Below the pieces are notes generated by a model. The model saw only the letters and a list, made by a program, of their open reading frames with translations, was not told the origin of the DNA and made no database searches. From a virus, in the IMG/VR virus record IMGVR_UViG_3300025102_000072, positions 1-43,269 of that record: a DNA stretch of 43,269 bases. One strand, written 5' to 3'. The translations under genes and the position numbers were made by a program. Below, piece by piece: positions 23,170 through 30,254 of the stretch. Numbering within the stretch: the first letter of the stretch is position 1; each line of letters begins with the position of its first letter.

Positions 23170-23646
23170 TTAACTGCTAGGCACTCTAGTTTTTTTACGT
23201 TTGCTTTGCATCATAGCTCCGCAACCTCTGCCTTGTACCATTTTTACAGCACCACCAGCTTGCATAAAACCCATTTTGTTTCTTACTTTTTTTGGTAGTT
23301 TGGGTAAGCCTTTGTTTGCAGATGGGATAGGTTTCAAACTCATTTCACCACCAGCTGCTTTTTTCTTAGCACCTTTGTATTTACCACCCATTTTTTTGTA
23401 TTCAGAAACCATGTAGGCATTTGCATAAGCCGACGGATATACGTCAAACTTCGCTTTTGCTTTAGCTTTGGCTCTAGCATAAATAGATGGATTAGCTACA
23501 TTAGCTGGTGTTTTAGATTTAGCACCACCACCTTTTTTTAATTTTAAGGCGCCTAAAGTTTTTGCTTGTTTTGCATGTAAATTACTTGCTTTTTTCAAAC
23601 CTTTTATAACTTTGTTTATTTTTTTCTTTTGTGTTTTATTAGCCAT
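23170..23646 (-). CDS. Small basic Lys/Ala-rich protein
   Basis: A 158-residue protein with high Lys and Ala content, reminiscent of histone-like tails, a middle motif YARAKAKAKAKFDVYPSAYA (about 56-75), AYMVSEYKKMGGKYKG, and a basic C terminus. No enzymatic features. It is adjacent to two other highly basic genes, suggesting a common role with packaged DNA or the virion interior (inference). Confidence 0.55.
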   Translation of the reverse strand: MANKTQKKKINKVIKGLKKASNLHAKQAKTLGALKLKKGGGAKSKTPANVANPSIYARAKAKAKAKFDVYPSAYANAYMVSEYKKMGGKYKGAKKKAAGGEMSLKPIPSANKGLPKLPKKVRNKMGFMQAGGAVKMVQGRGCGAMMQSKRKKTRVPSS

Positions 23647-23955
23647 TTAACATTTCCACCTTCTTCTTGCTTGCCTAATTCTTGAATTAGGATTATTTCT
23701 AGTTTTAGCAGAGCTTTTCTTTAATTGTCCAAGTGACCTTGCACAATAAGACTTTCGTCTTTTTGCCGCTTTGCTACCTTTTTTTACTTTACCTGTTACT
23801 GCTGTTTTTAATTTTGAGCCAGGATTTTTCTTACGATAAGCAGCAACACCTTTTTTGGTCATGCCCGCTCCACTTTTGGTGGAGCGGTAATTACCGCCTT
23901 TGCCTACTGTCTTTGCTATTGGTTTAGCTTTTCTTTTAGGCTTTTTAACCGCCAT
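23647..23955 (-). CDS. Small basic protein with C-terminal ARRRWKC motif
   Basis: A 102-residue protein with more than a third Lys/Arg. The C-terminal CARSLGQLKKSS and NNPNSRIRQARRRWKC segments match a family of small phage proteins that I believe is DUF6321, abundant in marine phages and of unknown function. It is the first of the row of basic genes. A nucleic-acid-binding virion role is plausible. Confidence 0.6.
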   Translation of the reverse strand: MAVKKPKRKAKPIAKTVGKGGNYRSTKSGAGMTKKGVAAYRKKNPGSKLKTAVTGKVKKGSKAAKRRKSYCARSLGQLKKSSAKTRNNPNSRIRQARRRWKC

Positions 23956-23960
23956 CAGTC

Positions 23961-24362
23961 TTAATAATTTTTAGTTAGAACTAAAATTATTGTATAAGCG
24001 TCACCGCTGCTATGCCCAACTGTGGTTAAGTCAATATCACCTGTAACACCGCTACCTGCGTTGTTTGGAATACCTGTAAATAAATCGTAATACTCATCGC
24101 CTGTGCTGTCTGCTGGTAAATGAACCAAAAGTACATTTGAACTTGCATCAAACTCAAGTTTAACGCTCATACCAAATGTTGCCCAATAAATTCTTGAAAC
24201 AGAAACAGAGGTACAAGTTTGTCCTGCGCTATTTTTAGATAGCGCAGAAACATCTACTTTTTTTACAGCTGACTCACCAGTGCCATCTGACACGTTGGTA
24301 AATTTTAAAATTGCGGTTTTTTCACCATCTTGGATGGTTTGTGAAGTTACTGCATCAGCCAT
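23961..24362 (-). CDS. Putative virion structural protein
   Basis: A 133-residue Ser/Thr/Gly-rich beta-type protein (for example SVSVSRIYWATFGMSVKLEF, 53-72). AAGGAG precedes the ATG. It is next to a jelly-roll-like protein and the basic proteins; size and composition fit a decoration or tail component. No family is recognised with confidence. Confidence 0.5.
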   Translation of the reverse strand: MADAVTSQTIQDGEKTAILKFTNVSDGTGESAVKKVDVSALSKNSAGQTCTSVSVSRIYWATFGMSVKLEFDASSNVLLVHLPADSTGDEYYDLFTGIPNNAGSGVTGDIDLTTVGHSSGDAYTIILVLTKNY

Positions 24363-24372
24363 GTTTTACTCC

Positions 24373-25083
24373 TTAAAGTTCAGTGTTTGCTGTACGTTCT
24401 TTATGAGCACCAATGTAATCAACACTTAAGGTCTTTGCAGCAGCAGCTCCATTTTGAATACCGAAAGAAACTGTAAGTTCTTCGTTATCTGGAACATTTG
24501 TGCTAACCACTGTGCCTGCTAATACATTATTTTGAAACACATGAAACTTTTGGTCTTTAGGGTCATAAATAAATCCTAAAGTCATAAAAGTATCATCTGC
24601 CAATGAATTAGGCAAAGTCAATGTAGATTGTGTGCTATCTTTTTCAACGATAAAACTGATTGTTGCAGCTCCATCTGATTTTAAAAAGAAAATACCATCT
24701 GTTACATCTAATGGTGAAGTATCAGTTAGCTGTAAACCAGCAACAATATCAGTTTGTGTTGCATCATTAGTTTTAAATCTAATTTGAAACGCTAACTGTT
24801 TGCCGCTTTCATATTTAAAGCCTTCTTTTACTAACTGAAAAAAGTCATTGTCGTTATCGCCAGCAGCATTTGTTACTAACAAAATACCACCATCGCCATC
24901 GGCCAAAGCCTCTGTTGCGGAACCAGTGCCGTCCTCAGTTGTAGTTATTGTCCAATCGGACGCTAAATAAGTATCAAAATCATTAAAGTATGAATGATAC
25001 TTGTGTGGTGCAGGTGCTTTTAATTTACCTAATGAACCGTCTCCAGAAACATTGGTAACACCCGAAGTAAAATGCGTAGTCAT
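24373..25083 (-). CDS. Jelly-roll/lectin-like putative virion protein
   Basis: A 236-residue protein with long alternating strands (LAFQIRFKTND, GIFFLKSDGAATISFIVE, FMTLGFIYDPKDQKFHVFQN), typical of a concanavalin-like beta-sandwich. AGGAGG upstream selects the ATG at 25083 over an upstream in-frame ATG at 25131. Such folds bind glycans or form virion decorations. It is followed by other putative structural proteins. The fold assignment comes from strand pattern only. The 74-base gap upstream holds no clear gene or terminator. Confidence 0.55.
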   Translation of the reverse strand: MTTHFTSGVTNVSGDGSLGKLKAPAPHKYHSYFNDFDTYLASDWTITTTEDGTGSATEALADGDGGILLVTNAAGDNDNDFFQLVKEGFKYESGKQLAFQIRFKTNDATQTDIVAGLQLTDTSPLDVTDGIFFLKSDGAATISFIVEKDSTQSTLTLPNSLADDTFMTLGFIYDPKDQKFHVFQNNVLAGTVVSTNVPDNEELTVSFGIQNGAAAAKTLSVDYIGAHKERTANTEL

Positions 25084-25157
25084 AATCAGCCTCCTATAAA
25101 TTAGCCATTGCAAGCACCATGCCCGCAACAATTAGTTCTACAATATTGATAATACTA

Positions 25158-25667
25158 CTAGGCTGTATTTTGTGCAACCAAAGTGTCTTGGTAATTTCTA
25201 AGCTGTTTTATCGTATCAGCCGCACTGGTATGCAACACTCCTATGCCACCTGCATTGGTCCAGGCTTCTATGTTATCTTTTCTATCATCAATCAACACAT
25301 AATCAGGTCTTGCATAAACAGCTTTATGCTTGCCTTTTAATGTTGCCGTAATAAAAACATCTTTATCTACATACTTTCTAATCCAATAAATTTTATCTTG
25401 CACTACTTTGGTTCTGTTAAGTACACCAGATGCGGTAAGTATTTCCCAATCCACTCCAAAGTTTTTTACATATTCAATTAAATAGTGCATATCTGGCATA
25501 AGTGGTAAATCTGCAAAAAGACCTTTATTAGATAGCTCAACTTTTCTATCATCATAAGTATTCTCGTTAACTAAAGGACCATTTAAGTATTTAGGTCCTT
25601 GCACTCCTCTCACAAAGTCAGCGAGAACACCGTCCATGTCTACAAATATTTTAGTTATCGGTGTCAT
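25158..25667 (-). CDS. HAD-superfamily 5'(3')-deoxyribonucleotidase-like
   Basis: A 169-residue phosphatase of the HAD superfamily. Motif I is FVDMDGVLADF with the nucleophile D10 and the acid/base D12; motif II is LTAS (77-80); motif IV is LIDDRKDNI with D127/D128. Length and DGVLADF fit the family that removes phosphate from deoxynucleoside monophosphates. It could recycle or skew the nucleotide pool during infection. The ATG at 25667 overlaps the upstream stop (TAATG) and GGGGA lies before it. Second gene of the short operon driven by the promoter at 26287-26315. Confidence 0.75.
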   Translation of the reverse strand: MTPITKIFVDMDGVLADFVRGVQGPKYLNGPLVNENTYDDRKVELSNKGLFADLPLMPDMHYLIEYVKNFGVDWEILTASGVLNRTKVVQDKIYWIRKYVDKDVFITATLKGKHKAVYARPDYVLIDDRKDNIEAWTNAGGIGVLHTSAADTIKQLRNYQDTLVAQNTA

Positions 25668-26245
25668 TAGCGTCCCCAACCATAAGCAGTTTGATATTTA
25701 GGTTTTCCATCCCAAAGACTAGCATCTTCAAAAGAAGAAATAGAAACCCCATAAGGTCCAACTTTCTTTCTCATTTCTTTACCAATAAAAGCGTTTTTTA
25801 CAGGCTTCACTAAATCCTCACTTGCGCCCTTAGTATCTAAGTATTCTTTACCAATTTCTTCTATAGTAATCATACTTTTAGTTTTCTTCACTATTTGGTA
25901 AAAGTTGATGTTGGTTTGGTCATAACCCCAAGAGCTATAAAGTATTTCTCCCACTTTGTACTTGTCTTGGTTTTCAGCAGCCATGGCTTTTTTCTTTTCA
26001 GCATATTTCTTTTTGCTTTCGTAGCTGTCCGCTATGTCCTCAAAGTATTGTTTAACATACTCGTCTCTTCTCTCTGCTGTTTTGAAACTATAGTATTTGT
26101 CATACTTGCTTCTTTTGCCAGCAAACACCATTGCTGTATATTTTGTGCCATCATCGTAGTCATTGATGTAAGCAACTGCATCTGTATTAGAATCTTCAAT
26201 TTTTATTGAAGCCTTTGGTATGTAAAAATCTCTAGTTAAAGCCAT
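25667..26245 (-). CDS. Hypothetical protein with KVGEILYSSWGYDQTN motif
   Basis: A 192-residue protein with a charged helical middle (about 70-95, Lys/Glu/Ala-rich) followed by KVGEILYSSWGYDQTNINFY (about 96-115), a motif I recall from uncharacterised phage and plasmid proteins. The C-terminal half is polar. AAAGGAGG gives a strong ribosome site. It is the first gene after the promoter at 26287-26315, so probably expressed early or independently of the capsid block. Function unknown. Confidence 0.55.
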   Translation of the reverse strand: MALTRDFYIPKASIKIEDSNTDAVAYINDYDDGTKYTAMVFAGKRSKYDKYYSFKTAERRDEYVKQYFEDIADSYESKKKYAEKKKAMAAENQDKYKVGEILYSSWGYDQTNINFYQIVKKTKSMITIEEIGKEYLDTKGASEDLVKPVKNAFIGKEMRKKVGPYGVSISSFEDASLWDGKPKYQTAYGWGR

Positions 26246-26286
26246 TTTTCCTCCTTTTGGTTTTTAATTAAATATCTCACATAGTT

Positions 26287-26315
26287 AATATACTAAATAT
26301 TGCAACTTTATGCAA
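26287..26315 (-). promoter_or_regulatory. Promoter with tandem TGCAA elements (copy B)
   Basis: Minus-strand -35 TTGCAT (26310-26315), 17-base spacer containing a second TTGCAA, and -10 TATATT (26287-26292). TGTAAATAG lies upstream of the -35 and CTATGTGAG follows the -10, as in copy A at 6603-6631. It stands between the capsid terminator and the 192-residue gene, so it would restart transcription of the 25.1-26.2 kb genes and perhaps the tail block beyond. Confidence 0.6.
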
Positions 26316-26350
26316 CTATTTACATACATTATTTTTAATTAATTTAGACC

Positions 26351-26378
26351 AAAAAAAAGGGCCTAAACTGGCCCTTTT
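26351..26378 (-). terminator. Rho-independent terminator after the capsid gene
   Basis: On the minus strand AAAAGGGCC-AGTTTA-GGCCCTTTT forms a 5-bp G/C stem (26359-26363 with 26370-26374) extended by A-T pairs, followed by a run of eight T (plus-strand A, 26351-26358). It lies about 40 bases beyond the major capsid stop and before promoter copy B, ending the capsid transcript. It could also work weakly in the other direction. Confidence 0.8.
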
Positions 26379-26417
26379 ATTGTAATACTGAGTAATAAAG
26401 TGTATTACGACTTCTAA

Positions 26418-27335
26418 CTATGCACCTTGTGAGCCGTAGATTCCTCTCCAATCAGAGAAACCGAAGCTATATCTTTCCCTTGCTTTATATCTGATATTGC
26501 CAGTAGAAAAGTCTGGTTCCATAGAGGTTTCCATTGGAGACCTTTGGAACATTTTTAGACCTTCGCCTGAGCTATTAACAGATGTAAGGATGAAGTAAGC
26601 ATCTGGGTCAGAAAGATAATGATTAACTGCATAACCACCAGGTAATACACCTGTGTTTTTAATTGCGTTAATGTCATTATCAGCTGTTCCAGTTCTGCCT
26701 TGAGAGTTAAGTATTCTGTCAGCCACAAAAACTAATTGTGGTGGGACAATAAGTTTGTCCGCTTGCACAGAAATAATTAAGCCTCTGTCATCTGTAAAGG
26801 TTGATATATCAATAAGATTATCTTCCAATGATGCTTCATTTAAGTCAGCCATAGTAGTAGCTCTGTTCGCAGCTGTACCACCACCTGAAAGTGGGTGTGC
26901 AGTGTTAATAAGTGATACACCATCGCCTCCTGTGAAGCTAGATGAGAAAGCATTATTTAAAACATCAGCACCTTTGACTTCCTTAGTGTTAGCCATTGAT
27001 TTTGCTAATGCTTTAACATATCTTTTTCCGAGTGAGTCATAGAGGTTATCTTCAACACTTTCTTCTGTTAAAGCAAACGCTAACGCCACTGTATCGTGTG
27101 TATAACGTGCACTGTAACTTTCAGATGCGTTGTCAAATTGAACCCCTTGTCCTTCGGACTTAAGTGGTGCGGAACCAAACCCTGTTACCAAGACTTCTTC
27201 TTCAAATGCTCTATTAGAATCTTCAATAACGAAAATATCTTTATATTCCTCGTTATATTCATCATAGGACATCCCAAAAAGTGCGTTTAGACCAGGCTCT
27301 AGCTCTTTCGCTAATTGTGCTCTTGAAATTGCCAT
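26418..27335 (-). CDS. Major capsid protein, HK97-fold, Mu gpT-like
   Basis: A 305-residue protein with the order expected for a HK97-type capsid subunit: a helical N-arm (ISRAQLAKELEPGLNALFGMSYDEY, in two parts), an E-loop region (about 55-75, GSAPLKSEGQGVQFD), the spine-helix region (about 90-115), then a P-domain/A-domain alternation with LIVPPQLVFVADRIL (about 194-208), and a C-terminal RERYSFGFSDWRGIYG strand. It resembles the Mu gpT-like group. AAGGAGATAAATA precedes the ATG. It is directly downstream of a decoration-like gene and a scaffold gene and ends at a terminator. Confidence 0.8.
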   Translation of the reverse strand: MAISRAQLAKELEPGLNALFGMSYDEYNEEYKDIFVIEDSNRAFEEEVLVTGFGSAPLKSEGQGVQFDNASESYSARYTHDTVALAFALTEESVEDNLYDSLGKRYVKALAKSMANTKEVKGADVLNNAFSSSFTGGDGVSLINTAHPLSGGGTAANRATTMADLNEASLEDNLIDISTFTDDRGLIISVQADKLIVPPQLVFVADRILNSQGRTGTADNDINAIKNTGVLPGGYAVNHYLSDPDAYFILTSVNSSGEGLKMFQRSPMETSMEPDFSTGNIRYKARERYSFGFSDWRGIYGSQGA

Positions 27336-27346
27336 TATTTATCTCC

Positions 27347-27934
27347 TTATGCTAAACCAGCACCTTTTTGTCCACAGATATGATTCTGTATGACACAAAG
27401 GACATTAGTATTTGATGATGAAACATCATCGTTATCAGGGTCCTGAGATATATCTAACGCTTTCAAAGGCAGAGTAGCAGTGGTATTACCAGTGCTGACT
27501 GCAATTTCCATGTTAGAAATCCCAGATGAAGTATCGCCAACTGGTGAACCATCAACAATGTCGAAATTTCCAAACAAGTCGGCCACAGGCATTGCTGCGT
27601 CTCCTTGTATTTCAAAAACAACATTAGGGTCATCAACGACGCTTGCTATTATATCAGAAGCAGCGATGCTTCCAGGATAATAGTTTTTAAACACTTGTTC
27701 GCCTGTGGTTGGGTCAGTGTACTGAACACCATTGAACACTCCAACAATCGGAACGGTTCCAGTTGCGGTGTGTCTACCTATAACCCCAGCTGTAAGCTGA
27801 GTTACCAAGTCGCCTTGGAAGATAGGTGTTGTAGCCCCACTAGCAATCCTATATCGGCTTTGACCGCCAGAAAAGGGTGCTCCGCCCATCATACGAACAG
27901 GTTTACATCCAAATGCGCTATCTTTATTAGCCAT
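27347..27934 (-). CDS. Putative head decoration protein
   Basis: A 195-residue beta-rich protein that begins with an N-terminal arm (MANKDSAFGCKPVRMMGGAP) followed by RYRIASGATTPIFQGDLV, a pattern found in phage head-associated proteins coded just upstream of the capsid gene. Probably a cement or decoration subunit. TAGGAG lies upstream. The short gap to the capsid gene suggests cotranscription and high expression. Confidence 0.6.
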   Translation of the reverse strand: MANKDSAFGCKPVRMMGGAPFSGGQSRYRIASGATTPIFQGDLVTQLTAGVIGRHTATGTVPIVGVFNGVQYTDPTTGEQVFKNYYPGSIAASDIIASVVDDPNVVFEIQGDAAMPVADLFGNFDIVDGSPVGDTSSGISNMEIAVSTGNTTATLPLKALDISQDPDNDDVSSSNTNVLCVIQNHICGQKGAGLA

Positions 27935-27959
27935 TTTTATATTCTCCTAAATATGATTA

Positions 27960-28442
27960 TTACTTTTTCCCAAAAGTAACATTAGACCTTCTATCAGCAT
28001 CATACTTAACATATCTACCGTCTTTTTTGGCATCAGAAAACATATTGTTATCTAAAGCTTCTTTTTTAAGACGGGTTTGGTCTTCGTAATATTCATTACG
28101 TTGTTCCTTTGTTTCGATAGGTATTTTTGCTAATAAAAGTCCTTCACTATAAACAAGACCAGCATGTGCACCTTCATCAGCAGTAGGATAAGCATACTCA
28201 CTAGGTAAGTCTGTTCCTCTTACGAGTTCCCATCCTTCTCTAATTCTTCTACTTACATTTGCTTTGTCCTCTTGCCCTAGCATGGATTCTCTTATCCAAC
28301 GATATTCGTACCCTTCTGGTGGCGCAGGAGTTTCAAGTTTTCTTACTGGTCGCCATGGTTGTCTACGAGTATTTTTAGCGTGCTGCTCGGATTCACGGGA
28401 ATTTCTGGAATGTGTCATTTCATTATTTTCTTCTGTTGTCAT
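27960..28442 (-). CDS. Conserved capsid-cluster protein
   Basis: A 160-residue charged protein with a basic, disordered N terminus (NTRRQPWRPVRKLETP, ~24-39) and a conserved-looking core EGYEYRWIRESMLGQED (43-59) and ANVSRRIREGWELVR. GGGAGG precedes the ATG, which overlaps the scaffold stop. I recall similar proteins beside scaffold genes in marine phages. Its role in head assembly is inferred from position. Confidence 0.55.
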   Translation of the reverse strand: MTTEENNEMTHSRNSRESEQHAKNTRRQPWRPVRKLETPAPPEGYEYRWIRESMLGQEDKANVSRRIREGWELVRGTDLPSEYAYPTADEGAHAGLVYSEGLLLAKIPIETKEQRNEYYEDQTRLKKEALDNNMFSDAKKDGRYVKYDADRRSNVTFGKK

Positions 28443-29359
28443 TTTGCCTCCCTAGATGCAATGCGTTGTTTTTCTTTAGCAACGGATTTTAACCAAACGT
28501 CTTCCGTCATGCCGTATGGCTTTAATCCACGGAGTCTGTCAACTTCTGTTTTTGAAAATTGCACACCGTTCTTTTTGCCTTGTGTTTTTTGCCGACCTCC
28601 TACGGAGGCTGAGGCGACTCTTTGCACAGCGGGTCTGCCCTCACTTTGTTCAGCATTATCCGATTTTAAATCGGGATAAACTTTACCAATTCTTTGGTTT
28701 AATTCATTGTAATACTCATTTGAATCTGGTTCAAATCCTTCATTAACTAAATTTACATGCGTAAATTGAGCATATTGTGTTGCTTCTGGATTTTCACCAA
28801 ACCATTTGTTTTCAGATGCCCAATCTAAAGCTTCTTGTGTTGGTACTACTTGTTGTTGTTGCGCTTGTTGTTGTGGCTGCACTTGAGTTTGAGCTTGTGC
28901 TTGACTATAAGAATCTGTTTGTCTTTGTTTTGCTATTCTTACTTTTTCTTTTTGTATAGAAACTTCATTTTTAAGACTATCTGCCTTAGAAATCATTTCA
29001 GCATCACCAGACTCATGCGCTTTTTTAAACAATTCGTTTGCTTCACGTTCTTTTATAGACATCAATTCTTCATCTTTTGCAAGAGAAGTTTGTTGTGCTT
29101 GAACTGCATGCTGATAATAATTATGTACCTCAGCCTCTTTTTGTTGTAATGCTTGTTCTAAAGCTTGTGCTTTTTCCTCAGCAGCTCTTTTTCTAGCATT
29201 TAATTTATTAATTCTTTTTGATACACCTTTTGTGTAATTTTCTAGTTCATCTTCACTAGAAGCATTTTGAGACACCTCCTGTGATTCAGAATCAGTAACC
29301 TCTACCTGTATTTCTTCAACTTCTGGTTGAATTTGTTTGTTTTCATTTTCTATCGTCAT
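28439..29359 (-). CDS. Scaffolding protein
   Basis: A 306-residue acidic, largely coiled-coil protein. The N terminus is very acidic (about 1-45), followed by a long charged helix (AEEKAQALEQALQQKEAEVH and on, about 60-150), a Gln-rich linker (about 155-172) and a C-terminal basic region (about 262-306) that would bind the capsid subunit. Composition, length and position between the portal and capsid genes match phage scaffolds. Confidence 0.75.
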   Translation of the reverse strand: MTIENENKQIQPEVEEIQVEVTDSESQEVSQNASSEDELENYTKGVSKRINKLNARKRAAEEKAQALEQALQQKEAEVHNYYQHAVQAQQTSLAKDEELMSIKEREANELFKKAHESGDAEMISKADSLKNEVSIQKEKVRIAKQRQTDSYSQAQAQTQVQPQQQAQQQQVVPTQEALDWASENKWFGENPEATQYAQFTHVNLVNEGFEPDSNEYYNELNQRIGKVYPDLKSDNAEQSEGRPAVQRVASASVGGRQKTQGKKNGVQFSKTEVDRLRGLKPYGMTEDVWLKSVAKEKQRIASREAK

Positions 29360-29796
29360 AAGCTCACTATATCATCTGGATTGAGAATGGTGGCTATAAC
29401 CTCATCATCATTAATGATTCTGACCTCTGCACCATCTTCAAGTTTAAACCTAGAGCCAGAGTAACGCCCTATTAAAACCCATTGTTTTTCTTCACACCAC
29501 GGAGTATCGCCATAACGTTTTTTATCGTTATAGCAAAGTGGTCCTTTTTTTACCACATAAGCTACTACTGTAGCTAAAGATTCGCGGTCTGTTGTTTGTT
29601 TTGTAAGTATGATACCACCGTCTGTTTTTGCTTTACCAGCATAAGGTAAAACTAACATTCTCCATCCTGTCGGTTGTGGCATCCTGTCTAAAATTGTTTT
29701 ATCTAATTTTTCTGGGTCTAAAACTATCGCATCTGGCTCAACATAAGCTTCTGCTAATTTTTTTGCCATTACGTTATTTTTTTGTACATCTGTCAT
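29356..29796 (-). CDS. GroES-like co-chaperonin
   Basis: A 146-residue protein whose residues about 38-146 match the 10-kDa co-chaperonin fold: MPQPTGWRMLVLPY, then KTDGGIILTKQTTDRESLATV (57-77), which corresponds to the mobile-loop region and the GGI(V/I)L motif of GroES, then GDTPWCEEKQWVLIGRYSG and the C-terminal strand RIINDDEVIATI. A 37-residue extension precedes it. No GroEL is coded, so it would cap the host GroEL, as T4 gp31 does, to fold capsid proteins. It is adjacent to the scaffold gene and overlaps it, which fits such a role. Confidence 0.8.
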   Translation of the reverse strand: MTDVQKNNVMAKKLAEAYVEPDAIVLDPEKLDKTILDRMPQPTGWRMLVLPYAGKAKTDGGIILTKQTTDRESLATVVAYVVKKGPLCYNDKKRYGDTPWCEEKQWVLIGRYSGSRFKLEDGAEVRIINDDEVIATILNPDDIVSL

Positions 29797-29975
29797 ATAT
29801 CTTTGCCTATGTCACTAATTGCATTTGCAATATAGTATAAAGCAGAAAGCTCTCCTTGCAAATATTTATAATGTTCAATATCTTTTAGTCCACCAGACAT
29901 TAGTGTTTCTTGTATTTGCAGTTCTCTTTCAGATATGGTCTTTTTAATTTTTTCTATTAATTCTATATCGTCCAT
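29793..29975 (-). CDS. Small helical protein of the head cluster
   Basis: A 60-residue helical protein (MDDIELIEKIKKTISERELQ, then GGLKDIEHYKYLQGELSALY). It overlaps the co-chaperonin gene by ATGA. I recall such short proteins between portal and scaffold genes in marine phages; function unknown. Confidence 0.55.
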   Translation of the reverse strand: MDDIELIEKIKKTISERELQIQETLMSGGLKDIEHYKYLQGELSALYYIANAISDIGKDI

Positions 29976-30254
29976 TTATTTACTATTTTTTGGTCTGCCT
30001 CTTTTTTTTGCGACTGTTTTTTTTGCAGCTACTTTTTTTGGCTGTGTTTTTTTTACTTGTTTTTTAGGTTTTTTTTCAACAACCTGTTCACCATTTATTA
30101 TAGCCATCTTTTTTTCAATTCTAGCCATATTTTCTTGATGCGCCTTATCTTCGGCTTCTTGTTGTTGTTTTAATTCTATAGCTTCTTGCTGTCGCATTTG
30201 TTTTTTTTCAGCTTTTAATTTTGCTATAGCTTCTAATTTATATGATGTTGTCAT
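29976..30254 (-). CDS. Basic protein with AT-hook motif
   Basis: A 92-residue protein. An N-terminal Glu/Lys/Gln-rich helix (about 7-50) is followed by a Lys-rich tail that ends in KKRGRPKNSK, a canonical RGRP AT-hook that binds the minor groove of AT-rich DNA. GGGGAAT lies before the ATG. It lies between the portal and the head-assembly genes, and could bind DNA during packaging or take part in transcription control. The motif is short, so function is tentative. Confidence 0.6.
   Translation of the reverse strand: MTTSYKLEAIAKLKAEKKQMRQQEAIELKQQQEAEDKAHQENMARIEKKMAIINGEQVVEKKPKKQVKKTQPKKVAAKKTVAKKRGRPKNSK

Noticed and set aside
25084-25157. 27-residue hydrophobic minus-strand frame starting with TTG
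   Set aside because: It looks like a membrane helix, but the start would lie in the HAD gene and there is no ribosome site; left uncalled.
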